From assembly GCA_964509765.1 (NCBI GenBank), contig CAZDYI010000086.1, forward strand, positions 1 through 43,402: DNA of 43,402 bases. Direction: 5' to 3'. A program made the position numbers and the translations under genes. This document shows positions 24,537 through 35,942 of this stretch, piece after piece; the first letter of the stretch is position 1, and each line of letters starts with the position of its first letter. The DNA comes from CAZDYI01 sp964509765 (GTDB taxonomy: Bacteria > Pseudomonadota > Gammaproteobacteria > Tethybacterales > Tethybacteraceae). A model generated the notes under the pieces. That model was given only the letters and a program-made list of their open reading frames with translations. It was not told the origin of the DNA and searched no databases.

Positions 24537-27217
24537 GCGGCCTTCTTGGCTGCGGACTTTTTCGCGGCTGGCTTCTTTTTCTCCCTCGGCAGGAACTCGA
24601 AGCCCATCTTGCCGCTTTCGTCGAGCGTGAGGTAGGCCGAGAACGGCCTGCCCCTTTTCGAGGTGAAGTCCTCGATCAGGTCGGTCTTCTTGTCCTCGAC
24701 CAGCTTGTTCGCCTCTTCCCGTGACAGGGCCCTCTTGCAGACCACCTTGCGGAGCCTGAAGCCGCACTTGGGCTTGCCATCCTCTCCCTTGGCAAGGCGG
24801 TTCCCGCAGCAGTAGAACCTCTCCGGCCCCTCCTCCTCGTCAACCTCGACCTCGATGACCTTGCCTCCGCAGCCGTCCTTGGGGCACGGCGCGACAGGGT
24901 CCTCACTGACCACCTTGACGTCGCCGTCGTCCATCGCCCCGCCGTCGGAGGGGAACTCGAGATCGATTTTTCCCGTCTCTTTGTCCAGCACCATCGTCGC
25001 GGTGAAGGGCTTGCCGAACTTGCTAATGAAGTCTTCGAACTGATCCGACTTTCCGTCCTTGACCAGCTGTTCAGCATCGCTGACCGTCATCTCGCGCCGC
25101 GCCACGGTCTTCCAGAAGAAGAAGCCGCACTTGCGGCACTCGAACCTGCGCGGGCCCTCGGCGATCTCGCCGCCGCAGCCGTCCTTGGGGCAGCGCGCCT
25201 CGAGCACCTTGTAGTCGCCCTCCATCTCGTCGAGGTTGAATGTCTTGGCGATCCCGGCGATCTTCCGCACCAGGTCGCGGATGTCCTCGAGGAACCTCTC
25301 CGACAGCTCGGAGTGGCCCGCGTCCCCGCCGTTCTCGATCTTCTTGAGCCTGCTCTCCCACTCGCCGGTCAGGCTCGGCGTAGTCAGGACATCGATCTCC
25401 ATCCCCCTGCACATGTCCAGCAGCGAGAACGCGCGCTGCGACGGGACGAGCTCCCCCCTGTCTCGGTTGACGTAGTGATTGCGGATCAACTCCTCGATGA
25501 TCTCCGCGCGCGTGGCGGGAGTGCCGAGGCCGCCGCCCTCCTTGAGGGCCTCGGCGAGGTCCTCCTCGTCCTTGATGAAGCGGTAGGCACCCTGCATCGC
25601 CGCAATCAGCTTGGCGTCGTTGTACCGCGCCGGCGGCTGTGTCTGCTTCTGCTGCATCTCCGAGCCGACGATCCGAGCGGACTCGGAGTCGCCCTCGAGC
25701 GCAGGAAGGTCGGCGTCCTTAGCATTGCCGTCAACCTCGAGCCAGCCCGCCGACAGCACGACCCTGCCCTTCGACCGGAACCGCTCCTTTCCGACGGTTG
25801 TCGTGCGGACAGTCTCACGCACCTTTGCGGCTGGCATGAACGCCGCCACAAACCGCCGGCAAACCATGTCAAACACCTTGCGCTCGATCTCGGACAGGGT
25901 GTGCTTGGAGGGATCCTCGCCCGTGGGAATGATCGCGAAGTGATCGGTGAGTTTCGAATCGTCAAACACCTTCTTGCCGACCGTTCTCACGCCGCCTGTT
26001 GCCTGGCTCACGTTCCCCTCGCTCGCCAAGTGGGACGAGAAGCCCCCAACTCTCCTCAGGGCGCTTTCGCACTCGCTCTTGTAATCCTCCGGCAGATGGC
26101 GCGTCTCGGTCCTCGGGTATGTGACCAGCTTGTGTTTCTGGTATAGGGCCTGCGCCGCGCGCAGGGTCGTCCGAGCGGTGAACGAGTGCGCCCGGTTTGC
26201 CTCGCGCTGAAGGGTGTTCAGGTCGAACAGGGCCGGCGAATTTAGCGTCTTCTCCTTGCTCTCGTCCGTTGCAATACCATTCGCGCTGGCTGCGTCTAGC
26301 AATACCTTGGTATCTTCGTTGGATAAGCCGTCACGGACAAAGTCGGTTGCTAGCTTTCCCGATACATCAAGTTGAGCCATCACACGCTCGGCTTTTTCCC
26401 TGTCGAAGATCCGGTCGCTGTCCTTTCCGTCGTCGCCCTTGCCTACCCAGCGTGCGTCGTAGCCTCCCGCCGCAATGCTGAACCGCGCCTTGATCTGCCA
26501 GTAGTCCGCTGGCTTGTGTTTCTGCCTTTCCTTCTCGCGCATGACGAGCAGGGCGAGCGTCGGCGTCTGGACGCGCCCGGCGGGAGTGAGCACAAAGCCG
26601 CCGTCCTTGGAGTTGATCGCGGTGAACGCCCGGGTCGCGTTGATCCCAACGAGCCAGTCGGCCCGCGAGCGCGCGACAGCCGCACTACGCAGCGGGTCGA
26701 GCTCGGCGTTCTCGCGCAGCGAGGAGAACGCGTCGCGGATAGCGCCCTGGGTCATCGACTGCAGCCAGAGCCGCTTTACAGGCCTGTCCGGCGCCTTCGA
26801 TGACGACTGCACGGTAAGGTAGTGGCGGATGTTGCTGAAGATGAGCTCGCCCTCGCGGCCGGCGTCGCATGCGTTGATCACGGTCCCGACGTCGTCGCGG
26901 CGCCACTGCCTCTTGATCCGGTCGAGGTGGGTCTTCCCGTCCTTGAGGGGCCTGAGAGTCAGGTTCGGGATGCACGGCAGGCTGTCGAGCGACCACTTCT
27001 TCGGCTTGGCGGCCTTCTTCGCCGCGCCCGCCTTGCCCGCCTTCTTCTTGGCCGCGCCGTTGGCCTCGTCGTCGAGCTCCAGCAGGTGCCCGATCGCGAA
27101 CGTGATCACGTAGTCGTCGTTCTCGAATATCCCGGTCGCGGCCTTCTTCGCGCCGAGGGCGCGGGCCATGTCCTGGGCGACGGAGGGCTTCTCCGCTATG
27201 ACGAGCGACTTTGTCAC
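24533..27217 (-). CDS. topB: DNA topoisomerase III
   Basis: An 894-residue type IA topoisomerase that passes single strands and decatenates DNA. Seen: the Toprim start LVIAEKPSVAQDMA, NACDAGREGELIF (about 115-127), RVQTPTLALL, the catalytic Tyr367 in LVTYPRTETRHLP, and GGGLGTPATRAEIIE. Two C-terminal modules follow, each with a CPKDGCGG zinc-type motif and a GRPF/GKPF repeat, then a Lys/Ala tail (KKKPAAKKSAAKKAA). A second Lys/Ala-rich insert lies inside the Toprim domain (about 55-74). These basic patches may add DNA affinity. GTG 27217 gives the family N terminus VTKSLVIAEKPS; a longer start at 27244 is not supported. Confidence 0.94.
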   Translation of the reverse strand: MTKSLVIAEKPSVAQDMARALGAKKAATGIFENDDYVITFAIGHLLELDDEANGAAKKKAGKAGAAKKAAKPKKWSLDSLPCIPNLTLRPLKDGKTHLDRIKRQWRRDDVGTVINACDAGREGELIFSNIRHYLTVQSSSKAPDRPVKRLWLQSMTQGAIRDAFSSLRENAELDPLRSAAVARSRADWLVGINATRAFTAINSKDGGFVLTPAGRVQTPTLALLVMREKERQKHKPADYWQIKARFSIAAGGYDARWVGKGDDGKDSDRIFDREKAERVMAQLDVSGKLATDFVRDGLSNEDTKVLLDAASANGIATDESKEKTLNSPALFDLNTLQREANRAHSFTARTTLRAAQALYQKHKLVTYPRTETRHLPEDYKSECESALRRVGGFSSHLASEGNVSQATGGVRTVGKKVFDDSKLTDHFAIIPTGEDPSKHTLSEIERKVFDMVCRRFVAAFMPAAKVRETVRTTTVGKERFRSKGRVVLSAGWLEVDGNAKDADLPALEGDSESARIVGSEMQQKQTQPPARYNDAKLIAAMQGAYRFIKDEEDLAEALKEGGGLGTPATRAEIIEELIRNHYVNRDRGELVPSQRAFSLLDMCRGMEIDVLTTPSLTGEWESRLKKIENGGDAGHSELSERFLEDIRDLVRKIAGIAKTFNLDEMEGDYKVLEARCPKDGCGGEIAEGPRRFECRKCGFFFWKTVARREMTVSDAEQLVKDGKSDQFEDFISKFGKPFTATMVLDKETGKIDLEFPSDGGAMDDGDVKVVSEDPVAPCPKDGCGGKVIEVEVDEEEGPERFYCCGNRLAKGEDGKPKCGFRLRKVVCKRALSREEANKLVEDKKTDLIEDFTSKRGRPFSAYLTLDESGKMGFEFLPREKKKPAAKKSAAKKAA

Positions 27218-27225
27218 GGCGGGAT

Positions 27226-27254
27226 ATACTATCACCAACGCCATGCGGATTCAA
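27226..27254 (-). promoter_or_regulatory. Putative promoter of topB, near-leaderless
   Basis: On the minus strand TTGAAT (27254-27249) and TAGTAT (27231-27226) are 17 bases apart. The topB GTG follows eight bases after the -10 box, so the transcript would begin at or within a base or two of the start codon. Confidence 0.5.
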
Positions 27255-27304
27255 CCATCGCCGCGTCCCGCGGCTCCGTCCTGGCAGTTTCAGGCAGGGG
27301 AAAC

Positions 27305-28309
27305 ATGATCATCGCGGCAGCAGTCGTCCTGGTGATCGCGGTCGCGGTCATCGCGTACACGGTCCTGACCGAGGGCAAGTACAGGGTCGAGGAGAGCCTG
27401 ACGATCGCGGCTCCCCGCGAGAAAATCTTCGCCAAGGTCGTCGACCTGCGCACCTGGCCGTCCTGGAGCCCATGGCTCCTGCACGAGCCGGACTGCGAGA
27501 TCAAGTACAGCGACAGCCCGCCCCCCGACGCCGAGGGCGGGCACTACGTGTGGAGCGGCAGGCGGGCCGGCGCGGGGATGATGGAGCACGCGATCATCAA
27601 GGAGCCGGACGGCATCCTGCAGCGGCTGCGGTTCCTCAAGCCGTTCCGGACGACGGCGGCGGTGACCTGGCGGTTCGCCCCGGACGGCGACGGCACCAAG
27701 GTGACCTGGACGATGGAGTCGTCGATGCCGTTCTTGTTCCGGCTGATGACGCCGGCGGTCAAGTCGATGATCTCTGCCGACTACATCCTGGGGCTGCGGA
27801 TGCTCGAGCGGGAGACCGACCCGAAGACCTGCCGCTTCACATTCGAGTTCCCCGGCGTTTCAGAGGTTCCCGCCATGCGCTGCGCGTACTGGTCGTACAG
27901 CGGCAGCTTCAAGGAGCTGCACCCGACGCTCGCCGACGAATTGCCGAAGCTGGTGGAGGCCGCGAAGGACGGCGACGGCAACGTCCCCGGGCCGCCGATG
28001 GGGGTGTGCCTGAATATCGACCCGAAGAAGGACCATGTCGACTACGAGGCGGCGGTCCCGACGACGCGCGACAGCTGCGAGGGGTACGAGATCAAGGATT
28101 ACCCGGGATCGACCTGCAACAAGGTGACGCTCAAGGGCCGCTTCGAGATGCTCGCCCACGCCTGGCGCGTGGCGATGACAAACACGAGGATGAACCGCTA
28201 CAAGATCGACAAGTCGAAGCCGCCGTTCGAGGTCTACGAGAACGACCACGAGAAGGTCGATCCCTCAGAGGCGCTGACCTCGATCCACATCCCGATCACG
28301 CGAACCTAG
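27305..28309 (+). CDS. SRPBCC-family protein with C-terminal GyrI-like domain
   Basis: A 334-residue protein with an N-terminal membrane helix (IIAAAVVLVIAVAVIAYTVL), then a SRPBCC/polyketide-cyclase-type fold (about 25-165; YRVEESLTIAAPREKIFAKVVD and WPSWSPW) and a GyrI/AraC-effector-binding-like domain (about 175-334; MRCAYWSYSGSF, ending in ALTSIHIPI). Both folds bind hydrophobic or cationic small molecules in other proteins. No catalytic residues can be claimed and the ligand is unknown. The start is the first ATG before the helix. It is convergent with the following lipoprotein gene. Confidence 0.8.
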   Translation: MIIAAAVVLVIAVAVIAYTVLTEGKYRVEESLTIAAPREKIFAKVVDLRTWPSWSPWLLHEPDCEIKYSDSPPPDAEGGHYVWSGRRAGAGMMEHAIIKEPDGILQRLRFLKPFRTTAAVTWRFAPDGDGTKVTWTMESSMPFLFRLMTPAVKSMISADYILGLRMLERETDPKTCRFTFEFPGVSEVPAMRCAYWSYSGSFKELHPTLADELPKLVEAAKDGDGNVPGPPMGVCLNIDPKKDHVDYEAAVPTTRDSCEGYEIKDYPGSTCNKVTLKGRFEMLAHAWRVAMTNTRMNRYKIDKSKPPFEVYENDHEKVDPSEALTSIHIPITRT

Positions 28310-28323
28310 GCGCGGCCCGGCGC

Positions 28324-28758
28324 TCAGGCGCCCTTTCTTCTGTGCTCGGCCATGCAGGAGAGGTACTCCTGCTCGGCGGCTATCCGCGCCGGGTCGAGGC
28401 TCCGCTGCAGGGACTCCATGCGCACGGTCTCGGCCTCGATGTCGATCGCGACCGGCCGCTCGACGGTCTTGTAGACGTCGCGGTACTTCGTGTCCGAGCG
28501 GGTGTGCGCCCTCACGCAGTTACCGGAGTCGTCGAACAGCTCGCACACCGTCACCTCCTCGGTGTAGGGCTCGGTGACCAGCTCGCGCGAGTAGTGGATC
28601 GCGTAGCCGCGGTAGACGTTGCCGGACACGCGCTCGTAGGCGTCCTCGAGCGTCGACAGGTTGCGCTGCTGCGGGCCGCCCCGGCACGCGAGCTCTGCGC
28701 AGCCCGACAGCAGGAGCGCCGCGGCAAGCAGCGCGGGAGCCGCGACGGAGCGCCTCAT
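28324..28758 (-). CDS. Predicted lipoprotein of unknown function
   Basis: A 144-residue protein with a type II signal peptide: basic start, hydrophobic stretch and lipobox LSGC with Cys20 as the lipidation site. The mature part has several cysteines (CRGG, VCELFDDSGNC, LSCMAEHRRK) and a ladder of acidic and aromatic residues, but I do not recognise a family. A strong ribosome site, AAGGAGG, lies nine bases before the ATG. It is divergent from the MFS transporter with 79 bases between the starts. Confidence 0.75.
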   Translation of the reverse strand: MRRSVAAPALLAAALLLSGCAELACRGGPQQRNLSTLEDAYERVSGNVYRGYAIHYSRELVTEPYTEEVTVCELFDDSGNCVRAHTRSDTKYRDVYKTVERPVAIDIEAETVRMESLQRSLDPARIAAEQEYLSCMAEHRRKGA

Positions 28759-28837
28759 GCCCGGTGCCCTCCTTGCCGCATTCCGTCCACCTCGCCGCGA
28801 TTTTAAGACGGAACTTGCGACAATTCGCTACCCAGAC

Positions 28838-30058
28838 ATGGACTCGATGGAGCAAGGCGTCCCCGCGGCGCCGAAGGAAGGGCGGAAGGGCTTCCGCGAC
28901 TGGCCCGCCGAGGTGTGGTGGTCGATGCTGCTGTTCTTCTACCAGCCGGTGCTGCTCGGATGCCTGCTTGTCCGCATACCGGAGATCAAGGAGGCGACCG
29001 GGGTCAACAAGGCCGAGCTCGCGCTCGGCATACTCGGCGCGCCGGTCGGAAGCCTCGTGTTCCTTCCGGTCGCCGGGGCCGTCGCGGGCAGGGTCGGGAT
29101 GCGCAACGTGCTGCTTATCGGCCTGCCGGTCTTCGCGCTCGCGACCGTCGCGGTCGGCGCGGCGCATGACCTGCCGACGCTCGCCGCCGGCATGGCCCTT
29201 CTCGGCTCGTCGATGGCGTTCACCGAGATCGGCCTGAACGTCAACGCATCGAACGTCGAGCGGCGCAACAACATCCTGTTCATGGGCAGCGCCCACGGCT
29301 GCTGGGCGCTCGGGCAGGCCGCCGGCGGGCTTGCCGGCGTGCTTCTGGTCACCCTCGGCGCCGGGCTGCTGTGGGGCGCCGCCGCCTGCGCCGCCGCGGT
29401 CCTGCCCGCTGCCATGCTCACGGCGCTCACGGTCCGCCGCGAGGAACGCCCCACCCCTGAAGCGAAGCTGCGCAGGTGGCGCCCGCGGATGCCGTCCCCG
29501 GCGCTGGCTGGCATCGGAGCGTTTCTGCTGAGCATCGCGCTCGTGGAGGGGGCGGCTCTGGAGTGGTCGGCGCTGTACATGACCGAGCAGCTCGGCGGTG
29601 ACTCCGCGACCGCGGGCTACGCGTTCACCCTGCTCACCGCGACGTTTGCCGCGATGCGGTTCGCGTGCGACTGGATAAGGGCGCGGATAGGCGAGGTGGC
29701 GCTGGCGCGGATGTCGGCCGCCGCGAGCATCGTTGCCCTGGCGCTGATCGTCGTCAAGCCTTCCGTCCCGCTGGCGCTCGCAGGGTTCGGCCTGCTCGGT
29801 GCCGGAGTCGCCGCGGGCTTCCCGCTTGCGATGTCGGCGGCGGGCCACCTTCCCGGAAGGACGGCCTCGAACGTCGCCTTCCTGTCGTTCATGGCGATCG
29901 GGGCGTTTCTGACCGGGCCGGTCGTGATCGGCTTCGTCTCCGAGCTGACCGACCTGCGCTGGGGACTGTCTGTGCTGTTCGCCGTGCTGGCGCTCAACCT
30001 CGCCTTCGCAGGGTCTCTCGGAGTTCGCGGCGGGAAAGGGGAGGGAAATCGCCCCTAG
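28838..30058 (+). CDS. MFS transporter
   Basis: A 406-residue major facilitator protein with about twelve membrane helices and a short cytosolic N terminus. The arrangement (LLGCLLVRIPEIKEATGVNKAEL in the first loop, cited here as RIPEIKEATGVNKAEL, then GAPVGSLVFLPVAGAVAGRVG, and FMGSAHGCWALGQ before helix 5) resembles the YbjJ/FucP-like branch. The substrate is not evident. ATG 28838 is the first start that leaves a sensible cytosolic N terminus; ATG 28847 is possible. It converges with the fourth copy of the membrane family. Confidence 0.88.
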   Translation: MDSMEQGVPAAPKEGRKGFRDWPAEVWWSMLLFFYQPVLLGCLLVRIPEIKEATGVNKAELALGILGAPVGSLVFLPVAGAVAGRVGMRNVLLIGLPVFALATVAVGAAHDLPTLAAGMALLGSSMAFTEIGLNVNASNVERRNNILFMGSAHGCWALGQAAGGLAGVLLVTLGAGLLWGAAACAAAVLPAAMLTALTVRREERPTPEAKLRRWRPRMPSPALAGIGAFLLSIALVEGAALEWSALYMTEQLGGDSATAGYAFTLLTATFAAMRFACDWIRARIGEVALARMSAAASIVALALIVVKPSVPLALAGFGLLGAGVAAGFPLAMSAAGHLPGRTASNVAFLSFMAIGAFLTGPVVIGFVSELTDLRWGLSVLFAVLALNLAFAGSLGVRGGKGEGNRP

Positions 30059-30075
30059 AGGCCGGCCCCGGACAT

Positions 30076-30087
30076 CAGGTGCACCTG
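30076..30087. repeat. Perfect 12-base palindrome in a convergent gap
   Basis: CAGGTGCACCTG lies in the 47-base gap between the MFS gene and the convergent membrane-protein gene. It is too short and lacks a T-tract for an intrinsic terminator. Its role is unknown. Confidence 0.4.
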
Positions 30088-30105
30088 TCGCCCAGCCTTG
30101 TGCGC

Positions 30106-31767
30106 CTAGTGAAACAAATGGGGCCTCCGCGCAAGGTCGTCACTCGACAGCCAGCCTTCGCCGTAGAGGTACCATGACTCCCAGGCGCACTCCTCGATCC
30201 TTGACGGAAGTCCGAACTGCCTTCTGAAGCCCACCACGCCCTTGCCGTTGAACCTCAGGTCGACGATGGCGTAGTCTGCCTTGCCGTAGGTGTGCCTGAC
30301 GTTGCCCACATGCCGCAAGGAAGCCGCATAGCTCTCGTGCGCGTGCTTTTCGGCAACGTACATCAGGTGCATCGTGTCCACGCCGCTCATTACCAGCGCC
30401 TCGTAGAGATGCCAGAAGGTCACCATCCCGCGGCTCAGTTTGGTTCCGGCCAGAACTCCCTGCTCCGACGCGCACTCGGCGTGACCGGTTCTCACGGATT
30501 CCGGGCGAAAGAACGACAGGTATGCCGCAAGGATCAGCATCGCCATGCATGTCGCACCGCCCCGCAGCCATGGGCGGCGCCAAAGGGCCGGCAGCCACGC
30601 TACGGCGAGGGCAAGGGGGGAGAGCCACAGGAAAGTGTGGGCGTAGTCCACTTTCGGCTTCACCAGCACCAGTGCGGCCAGGTTCGTTAGGGCCAAGGAC
30701 CAGTACATCGCTTTCAGCCAAGCCTTGGCGCCGGCCTTTTCCTGTCCTAGTGCCGGCCGGCCCCGTCCGGCAAGAGTCCATGCGGCAACCGGGACTGCGA
30801 ACAGCAGCAATCCGAAATTAAGCGCGCTTGCCCCCAGCAGCTCCTCGCCAAGCCGCGACGTGAATCCCGCAGCCAGGGAGTCCAGAAACCCGGCGGCGGA
30901 ATCCAGGAGCCTTCCTTCCTCCAGAAGCGGCATCGCGATGTTCAGCGCGCCTGAAAAGTTGGTTCCCCCTGTTCTCCATTCGTTGGCCTCGAACTGCAGC
31001 AATGCGACATTCACGGCGTGGCCTGCGTAGCTGAACGCCAGGCCCAGCGTCGCCGCGACGGCCATCCCGCGCGCGCGCCCGTCCCTGTCCGCCCTTGCCC
31101 GCCACAACAACCACAGCGACGCCAGCCACACCGGAATCACGACCTGGACGCTGATCAGCGCGTCCTCCGCGCCGGAGGCGAAGCACAGCGCAAGGTACAT
31201 CCAGGTCAGCGGCTGGTTGGCCTTGCCGCTTGACGCAACCCTTGCCGCGCCAGCACAGGCGAGCAAGAACAAGGCAATGTTGACTGTTCGGTGTCCGGAA
31301 CTCCCCGGCGTCATCGTGTGTATCCCGCCAAAAAGATAGTCAACCACAGTCAGCGCCAAAACCGACACCGCAGACATCTGGAACGACCTGGGCCAGGATG
31401 CTCCGGAGGCCACCTTGAGCATCGCGGCCAGGGAGCAGGTCAGCAAAACCAGCTCGAGGGATCCCCTCAGCGCCTGCGCAAGCGGCCAGTTCCCGTCCGT
31501 CAGGACGTTGAGAGCCGTCAGAGGGAGAAGCTCAGTGAACCAGTAGTGCGCAGGGTTGCTGATCCAATCAGACATTTCGGCAACACCGGACGCAAACTGT
31601 GACACCATGGCAGGAAAAACCAGCGCATCCGCGCTCAGCAACCCCTTCTGATACTCGAAAAAGTGCGGCATCCGCCTGAAATACTGGCTCGCCATCGCCG
31701 CCAGGTACAGCGCCGTCACCAACGCCGCGGCGGCGACATCGAGCGCGGCCTGCCTGTGGGGCTTCAT
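30106..31767 (-). CDS. Multi-pass membrane protein, divergent paralogue copy 4
   Basis: A 553-residue protein with the same plan as the three copies at 13240-18465: first helix, loop with KGLLSADALVF, about ten further helices with RTVNIALFLLACAG and ANQPLTWMYLALCF, a last helix ending YLSFFRPES, and a C-terminal domain with LSRGMVTFWHLYE, GNVRHTYGKADYAIVD, FGLPSRIEEC and ESWYLYGEGWLSSDD. Both C-terminal cysteines are kept. Sequence similarity to the others is much lower, and its codons are somewhat less GC-biased. It stands alone, convergent with the MFS gene and about 250 bases from gyrB. Function is unknown. Confidence 0.85.
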   Translation of the reverse strand: MKPHRQAALDVAAAALVTALYLAAMASQYFRRMPHFFEYQKGLLSADALVFPAMVSQFASGVAEMSDWISNPAHYWFTELLPLTALNVLTDGNWPLAQALRGSLELVLLTCSLAAMLKVASGASWPRSFQMSAVSVLALTVVDYLFGGIHTMTPGSSGHRTVNIALFLLACAGAARVASSGKANQPLTWMYLALCFASGAEDALISVQVVIPVWLASLWLLWRARADRDGRARGMAVAATLGLAFSYAGHAVNVALLQFEANEWRTGGTNFSGALNIAMPLLEEGRLLDSAAGFLDSLAAGFTSRLGEELLGASALNFGLLLFAVPVAAWTLAGRGRPALGQEKAGAKAWLKAMYWSLALTNLAALVLVKPKVDYAHTFLWLSPLALAVAWLPALWRRPWLRGGATCMAMLILAAYLSFFRPESVRTGHAECASEQGVLAGTKLSRGMVTFWHLYEALVMSGVDTMHLMYVAEKHAHESYAASLRHVGNVRHTYGKADYAIVDLRFNGKGVVGFRRQFGLPSRIEECAWESWYLYGEGWLSSDDLARRPHLFH

Positions 31768-32015
31768 CGGAAGGGAGCGTCCTGCAGCCCGCTTAATTCA
31801 CGCATGACCTCTGACACGGAATTATTGCATGAGTTCGGCGGCACCTTGTTTTGGAACGGGGCCTGCCGATCCCTTGGCGATGCAGTTGACGGCCTGGCTC
31901 GAGCAGGCGCCCATTCTGGCCGGGCAGCTTCCGGACGTTTCGAACAACGCGGAGTCACCGGCTCCGGCATAAGGGACGCCGCCGATTGTTCGGAAATGCG
32001 CGGGGCGGAATAAGG
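31768..32015. other. Intergenic stretch between copy 4 and the gyrB 3' end
   Basis: These 248 bases hold no gene I can support. A minus-strand CAATAAT about 70 bases before the copy 4 start could be part of its promoter. The same ATTATTGCATG string occurs before serC/coaBC at 1602. Short open frames here have no recognisable product. Confidence 0.4.
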
Positions 32016-34514
<2,499 letters not shown>

Positions 34515-34700
34515 GCCGCCTCCCTGCCGGGTCGCGGCGGGACGAGGGGGGCTGCTGCGGGGGCTCTCGCGGAAAGGGTCAGTGTGTGCAAGTTAGCGTT
34601 TTGATGGCTAGTGTAGGTTCCCTTCCCGTGTCTTGTATTTTACCCGATCCGCGCCCGGAATCGAGCGCGCGGGGGACCTTTCCCGGAAGGGGGCGGAACG

Positions 34701-34718
34701 GGGCCCCGCCGGGGGCCC
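34701..34718 (-). terminator. GC-rich hairpin after dnaN
   Basis: GGGCCCC and GGGGCCC form a seven-pair stem around a four-base loop, 18 bases after the dnaN stop on its strand. There is no following T-run, so it would be a weak intrinsic terminator or an mRNA 3' end stabiliser. The 221-base dnaN-gyrB gap otherwise holds the gyrB leader and nothing recognisable as recF. Confidence 0.4.
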
Positions 34719-34735
34719 GGGCCGGGCGCGTCGCC

Positions 34736-35896
34736 TCAGCGCACCGGCATCACGACGTAGCGGAAGCTGTGGTCCTTTTCGCCGGCCTTCGTGCAGAGCA
34801 TGCTCGAGTTGTTGTCCTTGAACGCAAGGTCGACGCCGTCGATGCCGTCGAAGGCGTTGAGCATGTCCTGGACGTAGGAGCTGTTGAGCTGGCACTGCAG
34901 GTCGAATCCCTCGCCGCCGTCGATCTTGAGCTCGATCTGGGCGCGGTCCTTGGTCGCGGTGCCCTCGCCGACGATCTCGACCTCGTTGTTGCCCGCCTTG
35001 GAGATCAGCCGGACGGTGTCGCCGGTGCGGTCGTGCACGCTCGAGACCTGCCTGATGCCGTCGAGCAGGCGGGTGCGGTTGAAGACCAGGTGCGAGCTGT
35101 TGGTCTTGTCGTCGGGGATGACCTTGGCATAGGCGGGGTACTGGCCCTGGATCAGCTGCGAGGTCAGGCGCAGGCCCGCGTCGGGGAAGCGGAATTCCGC
35201 GGTGCGGAAGTCGTCGCCGTCCTTGGCGGCCGAGAGGATGACCTTGTCCTTGCCCGACGGGTCGAGCAGCCGGGTGAGCTCGCTTACCGCCTTGCGCGGC
35301 AGGATGAAGCTCGCGTCCTCGACGCCGTCGACCTCGAAGGCGTCGGTGGCGAGGCGGTGGCCGTCAGTCCCGACGAGGTTGAGCATCCCGTCGCGGAAGT
35401 CGAAGAAGGCGCCGGCGAGGTAGACCCGGTGCGTCTGGGTGGAGATCGCGGCCTGCAGGCGCCTGATCGCGGTGTGGAGCTGGATCTGGCCGAGCTCCAC
35501 CTCGATGTCGCCCTTCTCGCCGGGCTCCATGCGCGGGTACTCGGCCCCGTCGCGGGCCTGGAGGTTGTAGTGGCCGGTCCCGACCTCGAGCTCGAGCTTG
35601 CCGCCGTCCGACTTGAAGGTCGCCTTGTCGCCGGGCGTGAAGCGCATGATGTCGTTGAGCTTGCGCACCTTGACGGCGAACGAGCCGGCCGACTTCGCCG
35701 GCTTGGCGGCCTTGCCCTCCGTGACCTCGCAGTTGACCGAGACTTGGACCTGGCCGTTGGATCCGGTCAGCGACAGCTGCTTGCCGTCGGGGGCCAGCAG
35801 CACGCAGTCGAGGATGTCGTGGAGCTGCGTGGTCTCGACGACGCTGGAGACCTTGTCCAGGGCCCCGCGCAGGTTCTTGCTCTCAACCGAGAACAT
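34736..35896 (-). CDS. dnaN: DNA polymerase III beta subunit (sliding clamp)
   Basis: A 386-residue beta clamp with the expected three-domain layout. Seen: LDKVSSVVETTQLHDILDCVLL in the first domain, cited here as VVETTQLHDIL, RDGAEYPRM, LVGTDGHRLAT, the FPDAGLRLTSQLIQGQYPAYAKVIP region in part as QGQYPAYAKVIP, and the C-terminal hydrophobic-cleft segment ending YVVMPVR. The start is ATG with a G-rich ribosome site (AAGGGGGG). It normally follows dnaA directly; here dnaA is about 4.2 kb away, separated by plus-strand genes. Confidence 0.97.
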   Translation of the reverse strand: MFSVESKNLRGALDKVSSVVETTQLHDILDCVLLAPDGKQLSLTGSNGQVQVSVNCEVTEGKAAKPAKSAGSFAVKVRKLNDIMRFTPGDKATFKSDGGKLELEVGTGHYNLQARDGAEYPRMEPGEKGDIEVELGQIQLHTAIRRLQAAISTQTHRVYLAGAFFDFRDGMLNLVGTDGHRLATDAFEVDGVEDASFILPRKAVSELTRLLDPSGKDKVILSAAKDGDDFRTAEFRFPDAGLRLTSQLIQGQYPAYAKVIPDDKTNSSHLVFNRTRLLDGIRQVSSVHDRTGDTVRLISKAGNNEVEIVGEGTATKDRAQIELKIDGGEGFDLQCQLNSSYVQDMLNAFDGIDGVDLAFKDNNSSMLCTKAGEKDHSFRYVVMPVR

Positions 35897-35936
35897 CGGT
35901 GTTCCCCCCTTGTTCCGTCATTTTCAACAGCCCTCC

Positions 35937-35942
35937 ATTATA
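35937..35942 (-). promoter_or_regulatory. Putative dnaN -10 box
   Basis: A perfect TATAAT on the minus strand 40 bases before the dnaN ATG. The base 17 positions further upstream do not form a good -35 box (GTACTT), so confidence is limited. It lies beside the DnaA-box-like pair, which would allow DnaA control of dnaN. Confidence 0.45.

Noticed and set aside
28520..29848. Minus-strand frame of 442 codons opposite the MFS gene
   Set aside because: No motifs, charged repetitive composition; the MFS gene on the plus strand is clear.
30076..30087. CAGGTGCACCTG as a transcription terminator
   Set aside because: Six-base stem with no loop bases and no T-tract; not a credible intrinsic terminator.
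31764..31970. Small minus-strand frame between copy 4 and gyrB
   Set aside because: No family similarity, overlaps the copy 4 start and lacks a clear ribosome site.
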